A DNA stretch of 64,000 bases from Apiospora phragmitis (GCA_038363925.1 JAQQWL010000011.1:3906001-3970000); one strand, 5' to 3'; positions 1-11,303 are shown, numbered from the stretch's first letter. Notes: generated by a model not told the origin, from the sequence alone. Made by a program: numbers and translations.

Positions 1-299
1 CCCCCCATGCACCTGCAGCGAGCCTGCATATCGCGACATGTAGGCATCCCTGTTTGAGCGAACCAAATGCCTGAGTACTTTATCTTCCCGGCCAGGTTGC
101 TTGTTTTGGTCAGACCTAACCCATCCCAGCAACAGTTTGCATGATATAGATACTCCGTGGTAGGTACTCTCTGCACGGAAGCCGTTCTTGTGTAGAACAA
201 GGGGGGACGGGTAATGAAACGCAACCTTTTCGCGAGACATCTACCTACAGCATAGGTAAATACATGTACACTTACTTGTGGAATTAAGCTAGTTAAAAG

Positions 300-950
300 G
301 GAGAGAGAGAGTATTAAAGCGTGTAAAAGCTTTTAATATTTAATTGATAAATAAATTTATATATTAAAAAATTATAAGATTAATTAATTAAAAGTAAATT
401 TTTTTTATATATAATATAAATATAATTTTTTAAAAATTAAAAAGCGTATTATTTAATATATTATTTTTTTTATAAAAAAGATTATATTAAAAATAAGTAT
501 AGCTTATATTATATAATTATAAAGTATTTCTTTTTTAATTAAATTTAATTTATATTATAAATGTTAAATCTTATATTAAAGTTTAATATTATAGAGTTAA
601 TTATTTAATATAATTTAAAAACGTTATATACTTTTATAATAACTCTTTAATTAATTTTATTTAAACTTTCTTACGTTGTTTAAATTATTAAAATAATATA
701 ATCTTTTTTTAATTAAATTAATAATTATAATTATAAGAATATTATATATTAAAGTTTAATTATATAAATAAATAAAAAATAATCGATTTAATAATAAATT
801 ATATTATTTTATAATATTAATATTAATAATAACTTAATATAAATTAATTAAAAAAAATTTCATTAAGTTTTTATTTTATCTTATTTTAATATATTATTTT
901 ATAAAAGCTTTTTATTTTTATTAATTATATAAGCCCTATACGTACCCTCG
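300..950. repeat. AT-rich, RIP-like relic island
   Basis: About 650 bases of almost pure A/T with long A and T runs sit between normal-composition flanks. Composition resembles the large AT-rich block at the other end of the window. No element family, terminal repeat or coding trace could be recognised, so this is called a RIP-degraded repeat relic by composition only. Confidence 0.6.
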
Positions 951-3043
951 GGTAAAGTCAAGAAATTAGTAGGCTCTATTCCACACTCAGGTGACATGGG
1001 GGGAGGGGGCAACCCTCAGGTTGTCTGATTCTCCTTTATACATGTTCGCTCTTCGATCAACGTACCTCAAGCCAAAAGCTCAAGCCACATACGCACAGAA
1101 TACGCACACGGGATCGCTGCCGGAGAGAATCACTTACAAGGCTACCATAGTTAGCAGAAGCCACCACCCCATTAGTCCAGGATAGTGTCAGTATAGTAAT
1201 ACTGTAGGCAGTTGCGGTGTTGAACCTCATCCGACCTTCGCATGCCACCCCACATCGTCGTAGAGCCTGCTGTCGTATCACAGATCTGCAGTGTTCCATC
1301 CATTTCGCTCCCATGATGATGTGCCGCTTGTGACGGTGTTCTTTTCGTCTAGCGAGACGGGCATACGCTTGGTACATGTGTTCCGTGTCTGCTCTCCAGG
1401 CTCTCTCCAGGCATTCCAGAGGCAGCCGGGTGGGCTCTTGAACGCAGTCCTGCAAACTGACCCCTTAAAAGAATGGGCGAAGCCAGCCAGCCAGCCAGCC
1501 AGCCAGTCAGTCATGTTCGCTGAGACTGAAGCTGCTTGCTGTTGGGTGTTTGCGTACTTAATCATCGGTGTGCAGGGACTCCAAATCCGGTGTGCAGAGG
1601 CGCATGTGTAATCCGCGCAGTCACGTACATGACATGACATGTAGATATGTACCTAGGGGATGAGGGTGTGCTACACCGAAATCAATCAATCAATCAACCA
1701 ATTGATCAATACAGTTGACTTGACTTCTTGTTGGTCCTTTTCTGTCGGGCGGCAGGCGGCTTGCCTACCTAGGCAGGCAGTGTCAGGCAGGCAGGCAGGG
1801 CAAAGAAAGACTGGCGAGACCATGCTTCGATTTCCGCCCGATTCCCCTCTCTCGGGCCACTCGGGCACAACCGGCTGCAGCTCAGATTTGGCCGGATATA
1901 TCGGGGATATCTGGCTCGGAGTTAAGCGGCCAAGATCCTTCAGGGGCACGAGGGGTCCATCTAGTAGAGAGATAGAGACGAGAGGTTTGACTCGCCTCCA
2001 AGCGGTGCCAAAGCAAAATGCGATCCAGCACGGCCCAGCATACAACCAGCCAGCCAACGTCCGGGAAAGGTTACATGAAAGTAGTCGGCTGCGGCTCTGA
2101 GTAGAGTTTCCAGATTAGCCTTTACCACGAGCCATGCTTCTGCAACGCTTAACGCTGCGTTTACGATGAGATGAAAAAAGAACACGGTTGGTTTGGATGT
2201 TCTCCGTCTGTAATGGATCTGACCCACCAACTTTGACCGTGGTACGGATACCTTGTCGTGTTTTCCATCCGCCGATCACCGACCAACACATGCATCTCGG
2301 GGGCAACTCAATCGGGGCGTACGGATTCATCTGAAGCACTGCCTACGCGGATACGCGAATTGCTTCAACTCTGAAAGTTGCGACCACCCTACCACTGTTG
2401 GCTGCCACAAACTTCACGGGCATAGATGATCGTCATCCCAACGCTGTGCTATTCCTTGCTTGCACGACTGGTGAGCCTGTCTTGACCGTCACGTATTCTT
2501 GTACCCCGTAAGATAGCAAGTGCCAATATACTCAGTAGTCAGTCTTCGGTAAGCATGTATGTACGGAGTACCTAGTCAGCCTTTAACAAGAGGAATGCCA
2601 GACACCCCCCCAAGGGGCCGGTGGTATGATCAACACCTACTCAGTAAGACTTGGGGAACGTAATGGGTCCACCGTTGAAACGGTTCCAACATACGATTTG
2701 ACAGCTCAGGCTCACAGGTCAATTCACCCGAGCAGACTGTCAACCACAAAACATCACCAACATCTATTCCTACTCATCTTCAGTGCATATCATCATCATC
2801 AACACAAACAGCAGGTATTGATCACACATTAATAATTCGCTTCTAAACCATTGATTCTATTTGCACAATCCTCAGTAGATTTACACCATCTTCAACCATG
2901 GGGCATGTCGAAAGTATGCCCCGCCGACAACAAAGGAAAAAGGAAATGCGATGTCAGCTGAAGCTCCTGCGCCCCTTGCGAGCTACAAGAGCCCCGAGAT
3001 CGTAACTGCGCCGCGGCTGGTGAGCGCTAACGACTGAGACCGC
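951..3043. other. Intergenic, no gene recognised
   Basis: No open frame here looks like a protein. The stretch holds low-complexity tetranucleotide runs: CCAG repeats near 1487-1508, ATCA repeats near 1680-1697, and GGCA/GCAG repeats near 1750-1800. Simple TAGG/TACC-type motifs recur in intergenic DNA across the left half of the window. Confidence 0.6.
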
Positions 3044-4193
3044 TCAGTTGTTCTTCTTGCCGCCCTTGCCGCCCTTGGCCTGTAACACGCTCTGTTAGCT
3101 AATGGTCCTGTGAAGAGCCCGGATAAGGGTCAAATTATCAACTTACGCCCTTGTGGTGAGGCTCACGCTTGTCGAACTCAGCAGCGGCAGCGTCCTCCTC
3201 TTCCTGGGTAGTGTGGGCGTCCTCGGCGTCCTCGTCGTCGGCTTCGTCGTCGGCCTCACGCTTGTTGTTCTTCTTGCCACCCTTACCACCCTTGGCGCCC
3301 TTGTGGTGAGGCTCACGCTTGTCGAACTCAGCAGCGGCAGCGTCCTCCTCTTCCTGGGTAGTGTGAGCATCCTCAGCATCGGCCTCATCGTCGGCAGCGT
3401 CGTCGCGCTTATTGTTCTTCTTACCACCCTTACCACCCTTACCACCCTTGGCGCCCTTGTGGTGAGGCTCACGCTTGTCGAACTCAGCAGCGGCAGCGTC
3501 CTCCTCTTCCTGGGTAGTGTGAGCATCCTCAGCATCGGCCTCATCGTCGGCAGCGTCGTCGCGCTTGTTGTTCTTCTTGCCACCCTTGCCGCCCTTGGCT
3601 CCCTTGTGGTGAGGCTCACGTGTCTCAAGCTCGGCGGCGTCCTCGTCGTCTTCTTCGTGATCCTCCTCTGAGACGTCACGCTTGTTGTTCTTCTTGCCAC
3701 CCTTTCCACCCTTGGCCTATTCACGTGTTTTGTTAGCTGGGGTCCTATGAACAGCGATGGGTCTCGTGGGGAGATCAACATGGGAAACTTACACCCTTGT
3801 GATGTCGCTTGTTGTTCCTATTTGGTCCTCGGCGTTAGTATTGGTCTGTTACGAAATAAAACAGATGTATCAAGAGGGCTTGTAAATAGCTCTACAATGG
3901 GCCGCAGCCTCAACCCTCCTAAGATACTGAAAAAGGAAGGAACAAATCCCGAAAGTTACTTACTTCTTACCACCCTTCGCGCCACCCTTCGCGCCACCCT
4001 TCGCGCCCTTGTGGTGAGGCTCACGTGCGTCAATGTTGGCAACGGGGGCAGCCATGGCAGGGATGGCAAAGGCAACAAGAGCACCGGCGCCACGGGCAAC
4101 CAGGTCTCTGTGGCCAGGCAGCTCGAAGCTGTTGACGGCCGAAGCCGCCAAGAGGCCGGAGACGGCAATCTGAACGAGAGAAGGAGTGTACAT
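3044..4193 (-). CDS. Secreted kexin-processed repeat precursor (candidate RiPP or peptide precursor)
   Basis: Four exons on minus: 4193-3964, 3817-3793, 3716-3147 and 3079-3044, giving 286 residues. Introns have GTAAGT donors, and intron 1 has a TACTAAC branch point. The N-terminus has a hydrophobic signal-peptide-like segment (about residues 4-22) and a second hydrophobic stretch (about 34-50). The rest is six copies of a core such as EPHHKGAKGGKGGKKNN. Cores 3-6 are separated by acidic Asp/Glu/Ala spacers. Core copies 1-5 end in KR; copies 4-6 are preceded by DKR, copy 2 directly by the KR of copy 1, and copies 1 and 3 by AR and TR. Copy 2 lacks EP and starts HHKG; the last copy ends at the stop after NN. 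Lys-Arg sites are the known Kex2 signal of fungal pheromone, KEP and ustiloxin/phomopsin-type RiPP precursors. It is divergent from a UstYa-family gene 2.2 kb away. I do not recognise the mature peptide. Confidence 0.85.
3149..3622 (-). repeat. Three coding repeat units of about 147-156 bp
   Basis: The block beginning TTGTGGTGAGGCTCACG on plus recurs at 3151, 3301, 3457 and 3604, so adjacent units are 150, 156 and 147 bp apart. Two units are nearly identical. Length differences are multiples of 3, from extra GGK codons and spacer codons, so the frame is kept. Each unit encodes one core plus one acidic spacer of the precursor, a pattern consistent with expansion by unequal exchange. Confidence 0.85.
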
Positions 4194-6373
4194 GGTGAGT
4201 GACTTGAAGTTAGTTGAAAATAGTAGGGCTGATCCGGCAGCTGAAAGAATGACTAATACGAATCAAGGTAAAGGAGAACTAAAGAAGATGGTATCAAACC
4301 GGTAGAACGAGAATGTGATGATGATGACAAGAGCCAAGAATGGAGAAACAGGTGAGCGAGTTTGAGAGATTTATACATCTTCTGCATAGCCGCATCCAGG
4401 ATTCCATGTTGGCCCTAGAAATAACCCTGCTGGGGTTCACATCAGACGGGGACGACGACTGGGTGATAGTGTCGGATCGTCTTGTCTCGTCGGGAGTCTC
4501 ACGAAGGAGGGACATTCACCGGCCTCGCTTGCCCTGATTCGGTAGGTTGGCTTTGTGTTACTGGCATTGCGGCAGGCTAGGGGAGCCTGGTAGCCGCCGC
4601 GTACGTCTCGAAGCTATTGAGGTCTGAGGACGTGTGTGGAGGGCTCAGCTGCGACTAGGCCACCTGCGGGAATAGATGCAGCTTGATAGTCCCTCCTGTA
4701 CCAGGCCGGGTCCAATCGCGGCGCTCAGTTTGCAGCAACGAGGTGGATGCTAAGCATTGCCATCCCCCTGGCTAAGATGCGGCTGCGGACATCCAAACGG
4801 TATAGAGACGTTTCCCATATGGGGAGGACTGGGATGTACAGCCATGGGCAGAGACAAGGGTGGGACAGCGACAAGCTTCTTAGTCGCAACGAGTTGCCCA
4901 TCGGTAGGTTGTGCTGACTGACCAAATCCCGCCGTCGTTAGCTAGAGCTGAGGGTCAAGGGGCAACATCTAATGCAAGATCTTACCTATGCGGAGCCCTG
5001 TCAGTGCGAATCGATCCCATCTAATCTTTGACTTTTCGCTTCGTGGGGAAGTTTTGACCCTTGTCGTCTTTGGTGACATCACCCCCCTGTGAAACGTTTC
5101 GCGACATGGGTGAGTGCCAAGGCTTCCTCGCTAAGAGGCACCCAAAGGCATTCATAGAAGTTTGAGATGAAACCGCGAAATAAAAAAAAGCCAGCGGCGA
5201 CAACAACACAGCTGAAGGTACTGCAGCGAGAGGGAGCGAGGCTTGGCGAACGGTTGATTCACAGGCTCGAGTTGCTTAGTGATGAGAAGCAAGTAAGCCA
5301 AGCTGTCACTCATTCAATGGCGCAGATCCTCGACTTCGATCCCGCAGCCTCTAGGATTGGCCAGGTGCAGGGAATGGCGGTGTTCACCAAAACACGTTGG
5401 ACTGGGCTCTAGAGCCAACCAGGTGTGAAGAAGTCGGGGGACTTCATGGACTTCAGGGACTTCAGGTATATCATCTCTGCTTTGGGTGCGTCTAACTGGC
5501 GGTTACATAGAAATTGCAAATCCCCCAGAAACCCCAACATGGAGAGAATAGAGGGAAGAAAAAAAAGACTGGAGAGCCAGCTACCAGCTAAGCTACTGTA
5601 CCTGGACTTTCCAGGCACCCCGAACATTTTAGACTGTGACTCTCCCTCACTAGCCGTAATAAGCTTATTGAGCCTCATCTGTTCATCTGTTCAGCTTTGG
5701 CCCACAATCCCATCCATTCTCCCAAGTGCTGAGTGCCGACGGTAGTACCGCAACTGGGGGAAACAGGAGGTTCCTCTCCCTTCTACAACTTCTAAGAGGC
5801 TCAAGGAGGGGTCCCCGTCCAGCTGACGTAAAGATTGTTCGGGTTCAGGACCAGCCGTTCGGGAACCCCTGTTAGTCTTGGCAGTTTGAGACGTCGCGAC
5901 GATGTTTGAAGCCAAGCGTCGATCCCCCTGGATATTCGTTTGATCTCGACAATTCTTTCCACGCCTTTCCCCATTCTCTCGGGTTGCCGTGTTCCATTCA
6001 GTCGGTTGCTGCCCCTGCTAGCATTAAGCCGAGTGCCGTTCATCTTTGTTTTTTATGTACTGCAGAGTTGTTGGTGATTGAGGCATCCTATTTGGTTTCA
6101 TCGTAGCGGTGGGTACTACTTTGGTGTGTGTGCGCGACCTATGTAGGTAGGTATGCGAATGTGAATGGGGACTGCGTATGCCATCGGCCTGGACTCCGAT
6201 GCACCCCCTCTCCTTCTCAGAGTCTCTTTCTTGTCCATTTCCTTTCTTCCCTCTTCCTCTACACGTTTTAGACGAACGCTCTAATCTTCAGTTTCTTTCG
6301 TTTGCACCTGGCGTGCCCTTCTTATCGTCCAATATACTTTGTTGTTTGTCCTAATCAGATTTGTTTCGTTTCA
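4194..6373. other. Divergent intergenic region between precursor and UstYa-family gene
   Basis: This 2.18-kb stretch separates two divergently transcribed genes and must contain both promoters if they are used. No convincing ORF was seen. Pyrimidine-rich tracts occur just upstream of the plus-strand gene (about 6205-6300). No binding site could be named with confidence. Confidence 0.5.
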
Positions 6374-7307
6374 ATGTCGAAATTCTATCGCTCGCTCCAA
6401 ACCGTGCAGGAGGAGGAGCCATTGACCGGTGGCGATGATGATACAAGGGAAAAGCGAATCTGGACGTCAGGCACAGACTCGTCTCTCTCAAGAGGCTGTC
6501 CAAAATAACGCCGTACTGGCAGTGGATAGCCCACGTCCTCCTGCTGTCCCTGTCGTTGACGATTCTCGCTCTATCGTTCTGTGTCAAATCCTCCAGGCAT
6601 TGTCCTGTGGGTGAGCGACCACCGGAGACATACTGTAAGCTTGACTAGAATGGTCGTTGTACCTAGATGCGCCGGCAGACTAACATGATGTACATCAGCA
6701 CCGGCGCTACCGGCTATCAAATATGAGATTCAACATTTTGATCTTCCGCCCGTCCCAGAGGGGCCTTTTATTGGAAAAGGCCCTGAAGTCGACAAAATGT
6801 GGGACTACATCACGGACGACGGTATGGCTGGCTCCCATCCAAGATTACGGGCTGCATGGCTAACATATACCCACTAGTCCCCGACACCATGATATCCCGC
6901 GAGGAGATGATCAAGATGGGCCTGGACCCGGAGGGCGCACTCGAGATCACCAACCCGGCGACGGGGGAGAGAAGGGCTACCGCGTGGCGGTCGAGGTGTT
7001 CCACCAGCTGCACTGCCTGAACCTGATGCGGCAGGCCAACCACAAGTCGCACTACGCGCCCCTGGGCGGCGACACGGCGGCGCCCAAGCACGACCTGCAC
7101 AACCACATCGACCACTGCATCGACGCGCTGCGGCAGTTCGTCATGTGCCAGGGCGACGTCAACGTCTTCGCCTTCCGCTTTCCCTTCAATGACGGCGACC
7201 CGTGGCCCGACTATACCACACCTCACGTCTGCCGCAACTACGAAGGCATTCGGCAGTGGGCGGTCGACCACGGCGTGCCCCAGGTGCCGGGAGAGCCTGA
7301 TCATTAG
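6374..7307 (+). CDS. DUF3328/UstYa-family oxidase, with two apparent single-base deletions
   Basis: Exons are 6374-6610, 6699-6821 and 6878-7307, with GTGAGC and GTATGG donors and a CTAAC branch point before 6698. Restoring one missing base at each of two places gives about 263 residues, normal for the family. Order: cytosolic N-terminus beginning MSKFYRSL; one membrane segment (about 6502-6580, WQWIAHVLLLSLSLTILALS); a segment with GPEVDKMWDYI; then the diagnostic motifs FHQLHC and HIDHCIDALRQ, followed by a CRNYEGIRQWA end. In ustiloxin, phomopsin and asperipin clusters such proteins catalyse oxidative cyclization of the precursor core; other members chlorinate or hydroxylate. The frame changes between about 6442 and 6490 and again at 6966-6976, in TC-rich and GA/G-rich runs. 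Both look like sequence errors, because essential genes here show the same pattern. Confidence 0.85.
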
Positions 7308-8980
7308 TGAAATACTTATATGTGAAATATAGCTAGGCAAAGCCTTGTAGATAAACTGTTAGCGATATACTTCTGAAATAGGCAGACCTTGTTTTCAGAC
7401 TGGCTGCGTTCCCATGCAGCCCTCACTGGATTACTGCAAGTAGAATCAACGTGCAAATAATTATTAGAGGTGGTGTGCCTTTGGCATACAATTACATAGG
7501 TATACTAGTAGTAGCACGTATTATTGCTCTATAGTATGTCAGACAGAGTGGAGAATACTCCCAACTGCAAGGCAGCGTTCATGTTGTTAAGTAAATGGGT
7601 ACTTCTCTATACGACTATAAACTACTGCGCGCCGAGTACCACCTGACGGCTTTTGTATAACTATAGCTGCATGTCTAAGACATGCCTTTTCGGGACTTTT
7701 TCTTGCTGAGTCAGGAAGCTGTGTTTATAAAAGCAGGCAACTTTTAGCGACGTTCTGGAATTTCCATCGTCTTGTACCCAGATCTACAGCCAAGTCCGAT
7801 TTACCCGCCGTTCCTTTCGTGAATCATACCATACATACCATGCGCATGGTGGCTTAGGCTACATAAACAAACGGTGTGCTTAGTGCTGTTTCTGTGTCGG
7901 TGATCATTGGCAAGAAGTCGCCCCGAGTTACCTGCCTGTCATGTTGTTGTCTGACGGTAGATCGGAACGGAACAGGACGGCATAAGGCGCGTAACACTCA
8001 ACGGCCGGAAAGGTGTCACAAGAAGTCAAGGGACACTTGTCGAATGGAGATCTGAAGCCAGTCTTCGTCGCCGCCTGACGAGGCAACCCTGTTATATCTG
8101 CCACTCTGTAGAACATTCTGTAGGGTGGAGTTTCCAAACAGACGGTGAACGAGCCACAACAGCACGCTGAGCCGCAACTCTCAATATATTACGCAGGTTG
8201 AGTATATACTTGTGTAGGTATATACACATATCTTCGAATCGTCGTCTTCGCCTCATGTATATGCGCACATGCCTTGGTGTTTTACGCATACATGTTCCAG
8301 TAAGCAATTCTATTTTCACTGTTCCCATAAGATGTCCGGCACTTTGAACTTCGACATTGGAGGGAGTGTGCTAAGCGTAGGTATTTGTCCAAGATGTCGT
8401 CCGAAAATGGTGGTGCGACAGGACAGCCCAATTGGCCAATCAGCTAATCCCACCTGATCGGTTGCATATTTCCTCGCCATCGAGACATCCAGCACTTGAA
8501 TCAACGGCAGCGCCGTCTGTCTCTCCCAGAAGCTAGAGACAGTTCTTCTGCATGATTGCCAAAGCGCAATCAATCTCATCTAGTCCTAGTGCTAGCTAAA
8601 TCAACTGGACTGACGGCAAAAACCCATGTAATCGCAACGCGTACTTTCCAGCTGATCCGCGGGAACTGACAGGCTGTGTCTGAGTAAGTGATTAATGAGC
8701 AACGAACGGATCCGGAGGCCTGTCTGTGATAGCGACGACTCCGAAATGGCACATTTTGCATATCAGTCGGATTTCCCATTCCCGACTTGGATACCGCCTC
8801 AACTATGCCAACGGGCTCTAATATTCCGCCCAGAAAGGTGATCCTTTCCGTTCCTTTTCCGCCCTTCCAGATTCCTTCTGGATTCCCTTCAGTCGTTCTG
8901 TCATTTTTCTCGAGGGCTTCTAGCCTAGATACGTGACATAGCTGGTTCATCCGTAAACAGACCACTGCATCTTTCTCGCC
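7308..8980. other. Intergenic, no gene recognised
   Basis: No protein-like frame was found. The first part is the 3' flank of the UstYa-family gene, and the last few hundred bases are the promoter side of the sterol desaturase gene. No repeat or RNA gene was recognised. Confidence 0.5.
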
Positions 8981-10085
8981 ATGGATATCGTGAACGAGGT
9001 GTTCGACACCTTTATAGGCGACTATGTTTGGGCTAAGTTGCTCCCAGTGCGACTAGTTCCCTATAAGTTCCCTTCCGCCACCAATGCTTCGACAGCCCAG
9101 GCCTTCTCGTCATGGCAATACGAGCCGGCGACCAAGTTCTTCTCCATCGAGCCCAGCCCAGCTGCCTATGGGAGCGTGTGGACCCGAGACAACATCTGTA
9201 GGCAGGGTATCAACCTGTTCCTGATCACCTAGTGAGTCCTGACGCGGCGGTTCCCCGTGCGCTCTGTCTGCGACCTGATTATTCTCTAACCCAATATGCA
9301 GTATATTCGGCCTTCTCACGTACTATGGCTTCTCCACCCTTTCCTACCTCTTCGTATTTAACAAGGACCGTGAAGCACCCAAAGTACCTCAAGAACCAGA
9401 TCCGGCTGGAGATGCGGCAGGCGACCTCCGGCATGTTCGGCATGGCGCTCCTGACCACCCCCTATTCCTGGCCGAGGTGCGCGGGCACAGCAAGCTGTAT
9501 GACATGACCGAGGCTGGGCCGGGGCTCTGGTACAACGTGGTGCAGTTCCCCTTCTTCCTGCTCTTTACCGACTTCGTCGTCTACTGGATCCACCGCGGCC
9601 TGCACCACAAGCTCGTCTACAAGACCCTGCACAAGCCGCACCACCGGTGCATCATGCCGACCCCCTACGCCTCGCACGCCTTCCACCCGCTCGACGGCTT
9701 CGCGCAGTCCATCCCCTACCACGTCTTCCCCTTTCTGTTCCCGCTGCAGAAGGTGTCGTACGTCGCCCTTTTTGTCTTCGTCAACCTCTGGACCATCCTG
9801 ATCCACGACGGGGAGTACGTGGCCAACAGCCCCGTCATCAACGGCGCCGCCTGCCATACCATGCACCTCCTATACTTCAACTACAACTACGGCCAGTACA
9901 CCACGCTGTGGGACCGCTTGGGCGGAAGCTACCGTAAGCCAAACGCGGAACTCTTCCGGAAGGACCAGAAAACGAGCGACCGGGAGTGGAACAAGCAGGT
10001 CAAGGAGATGGAGCAGATGGTGGTGGAAGTTGAGGGCAAGGATGATCGGACGTACGACCCGGCGGACACTAAGAAGAACGATTGA
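8981..10085 (+). CDS. ERG3-type sterol C-5 desaturase, with internal out-of-frame segment and an altered histidine box
   Basis: Exons 8981-9231 and 9302-10085 give an uninterrupted 344 residues. Family enzymes introduce the C5-C6 double bond in ergosterol synthesis at the ER, using a di-iron site held by three histidine boxes. Box 1 is HRGLHH (181-186) and box 2 is HKPHH (194-198). Box 3 reads HTMHL (269-273), where the family has HxxHH, so one expected ligand is Leu. The segment PTPYASHAFHPLDGFAQS and the YNYGQ-TLWDRLGGSYRKP end are typical. Residues 107-138 do not fit the family; the next frame encodes the conserved KHPKYLKNQIRLEM block through ALLTTPY. This implies one extra base at about 9369 and one missing T at about 9465. 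The frame pair may be sequence error; the H-to-L change is not an indel. Without the box-3 change I would call it plain ERG3. Confidence 0.85.
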
Positions 10086-11303
10086 ATCAAGCAAGAAAAC
10101 TACCGCCGTTTAAGTGACCGAAGAGAAAGACATTTACAGAGGCTCTGGTGGTGGCATTCGACCATCTCAAAGGCGTCCTTCTAGTCAGTCCGCGAAGCCC
10201 AACCCAGAGTGTGCGCGCAACTGCGTCGAGGATGCTAGCAACACCAACACCAAAACACCGCCATTATAAGATCAATGTACGTATACCGGATAGCCCTCGA
10301 ACTCGAGAAATCCCGTTGGGCGATGGGTTTAGTAAGATCAAATTGCGCAGGATACACCTCTTGCTTTCCTGGGGCTGGATGTTAGCCTGCTGCACGTGCA
10401 ACGCTTGACAGGCCAGAGGGTTTACTTAAATACATATTTAACCTACCTAACATAGACCGAAGCACGTCCGGCAGTATCAGAGAACCTGCCTACACTTCGA
10501 GGTTTTACAGCTGGGCTTAAAAGAAGATAGTTGCATGGTGCCCAGGATCAAATGACTAGGTATATCTAAATATGTGTCACACATGCATCACTAGCAACAC
10601 GATAGACTGATGGGGAATACGTAAGTTCGTCCATAGGGAATATGGGGATCTCGCATCTGCTTGACGTTTATTCTACGTCTTACTGCACGCAACGGGTACA
10701 TCTTTTCGGTTCTTGATCACGTCATATTCGTATGCACAGCACATCTGGGTATCACAGTGGATATACCAGGGAAATACTACAGCATTCGTAGATCCGTAGC
10801 TTGAAGTACGAGTATATCGTCTCTTAATGTGACGTGCCGAAGAAGCTATGCAAGGAAATCGCTTTCGCTCGATACGAATGTAGAGTTTGGGAATGCAATG
10901 TGAATATTGCAGGTGCCCAAGTAAATATCAGGGTGGTAGTACAAGTGGGTTGAATGCATCAAACCCTCTCTCGACGCCGTAGTCGTAGCGAGCAGCAAGA
11001 GTGTTGTGTAGGCCGCGGATTGGACGAATCCGGCGCGAATAGAGAACAGGCTCACACCACCACAGCTGGGTATAGGTATAAGCCCCAGCGTGGAATTGGC
11101 CCACGCTCCCACGGATATTAGAACCGCTTACGAAGACGCCCGAACGCCAAACAAACAAAAGAGCATGACAAAAAGCAGACCTCGAGGAGATAGGAACTTA
11201 ATAGGATTGTTCCATAACTCCCCGCCAGGCTTTTCTTCCTACCTACCAACCAACCGCACTCCCTCAGTTGAACCCATCCCATCCATCCGTCTAGATCCAA
11301 CCA
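10086..11303. other. Intergenic, no gene recognised
   Basis: This lies between two convergent genes. Only short unrelated frames are seen; none has a recognisable motif or plausible splice structure. Confidence 0.5.

Noticed and set aside
1487..1800. CCAG/GGCA tetranucleotide runs as a functional element
   Set aside because: They look like ordinary microsatellite sequence, with no structure linking them to a gene.
3153..3671. 172-codon plus-strand frame rich in Leu, Val and Ser
   Set aside because: It is the antisense reading of the repeat precursor. The minus strand has signal-like N-terminus, Lys-Arg sites and clean introns.
3044..4193. Mating pheromone (alpha-factor type) precursor
   Set aside because: The cores lack the short Trp/Cys- or Trp-rich pattern of Pezizomycotina alpha-type pheromones and are Lys/Gly-rich with long acidic spacers.
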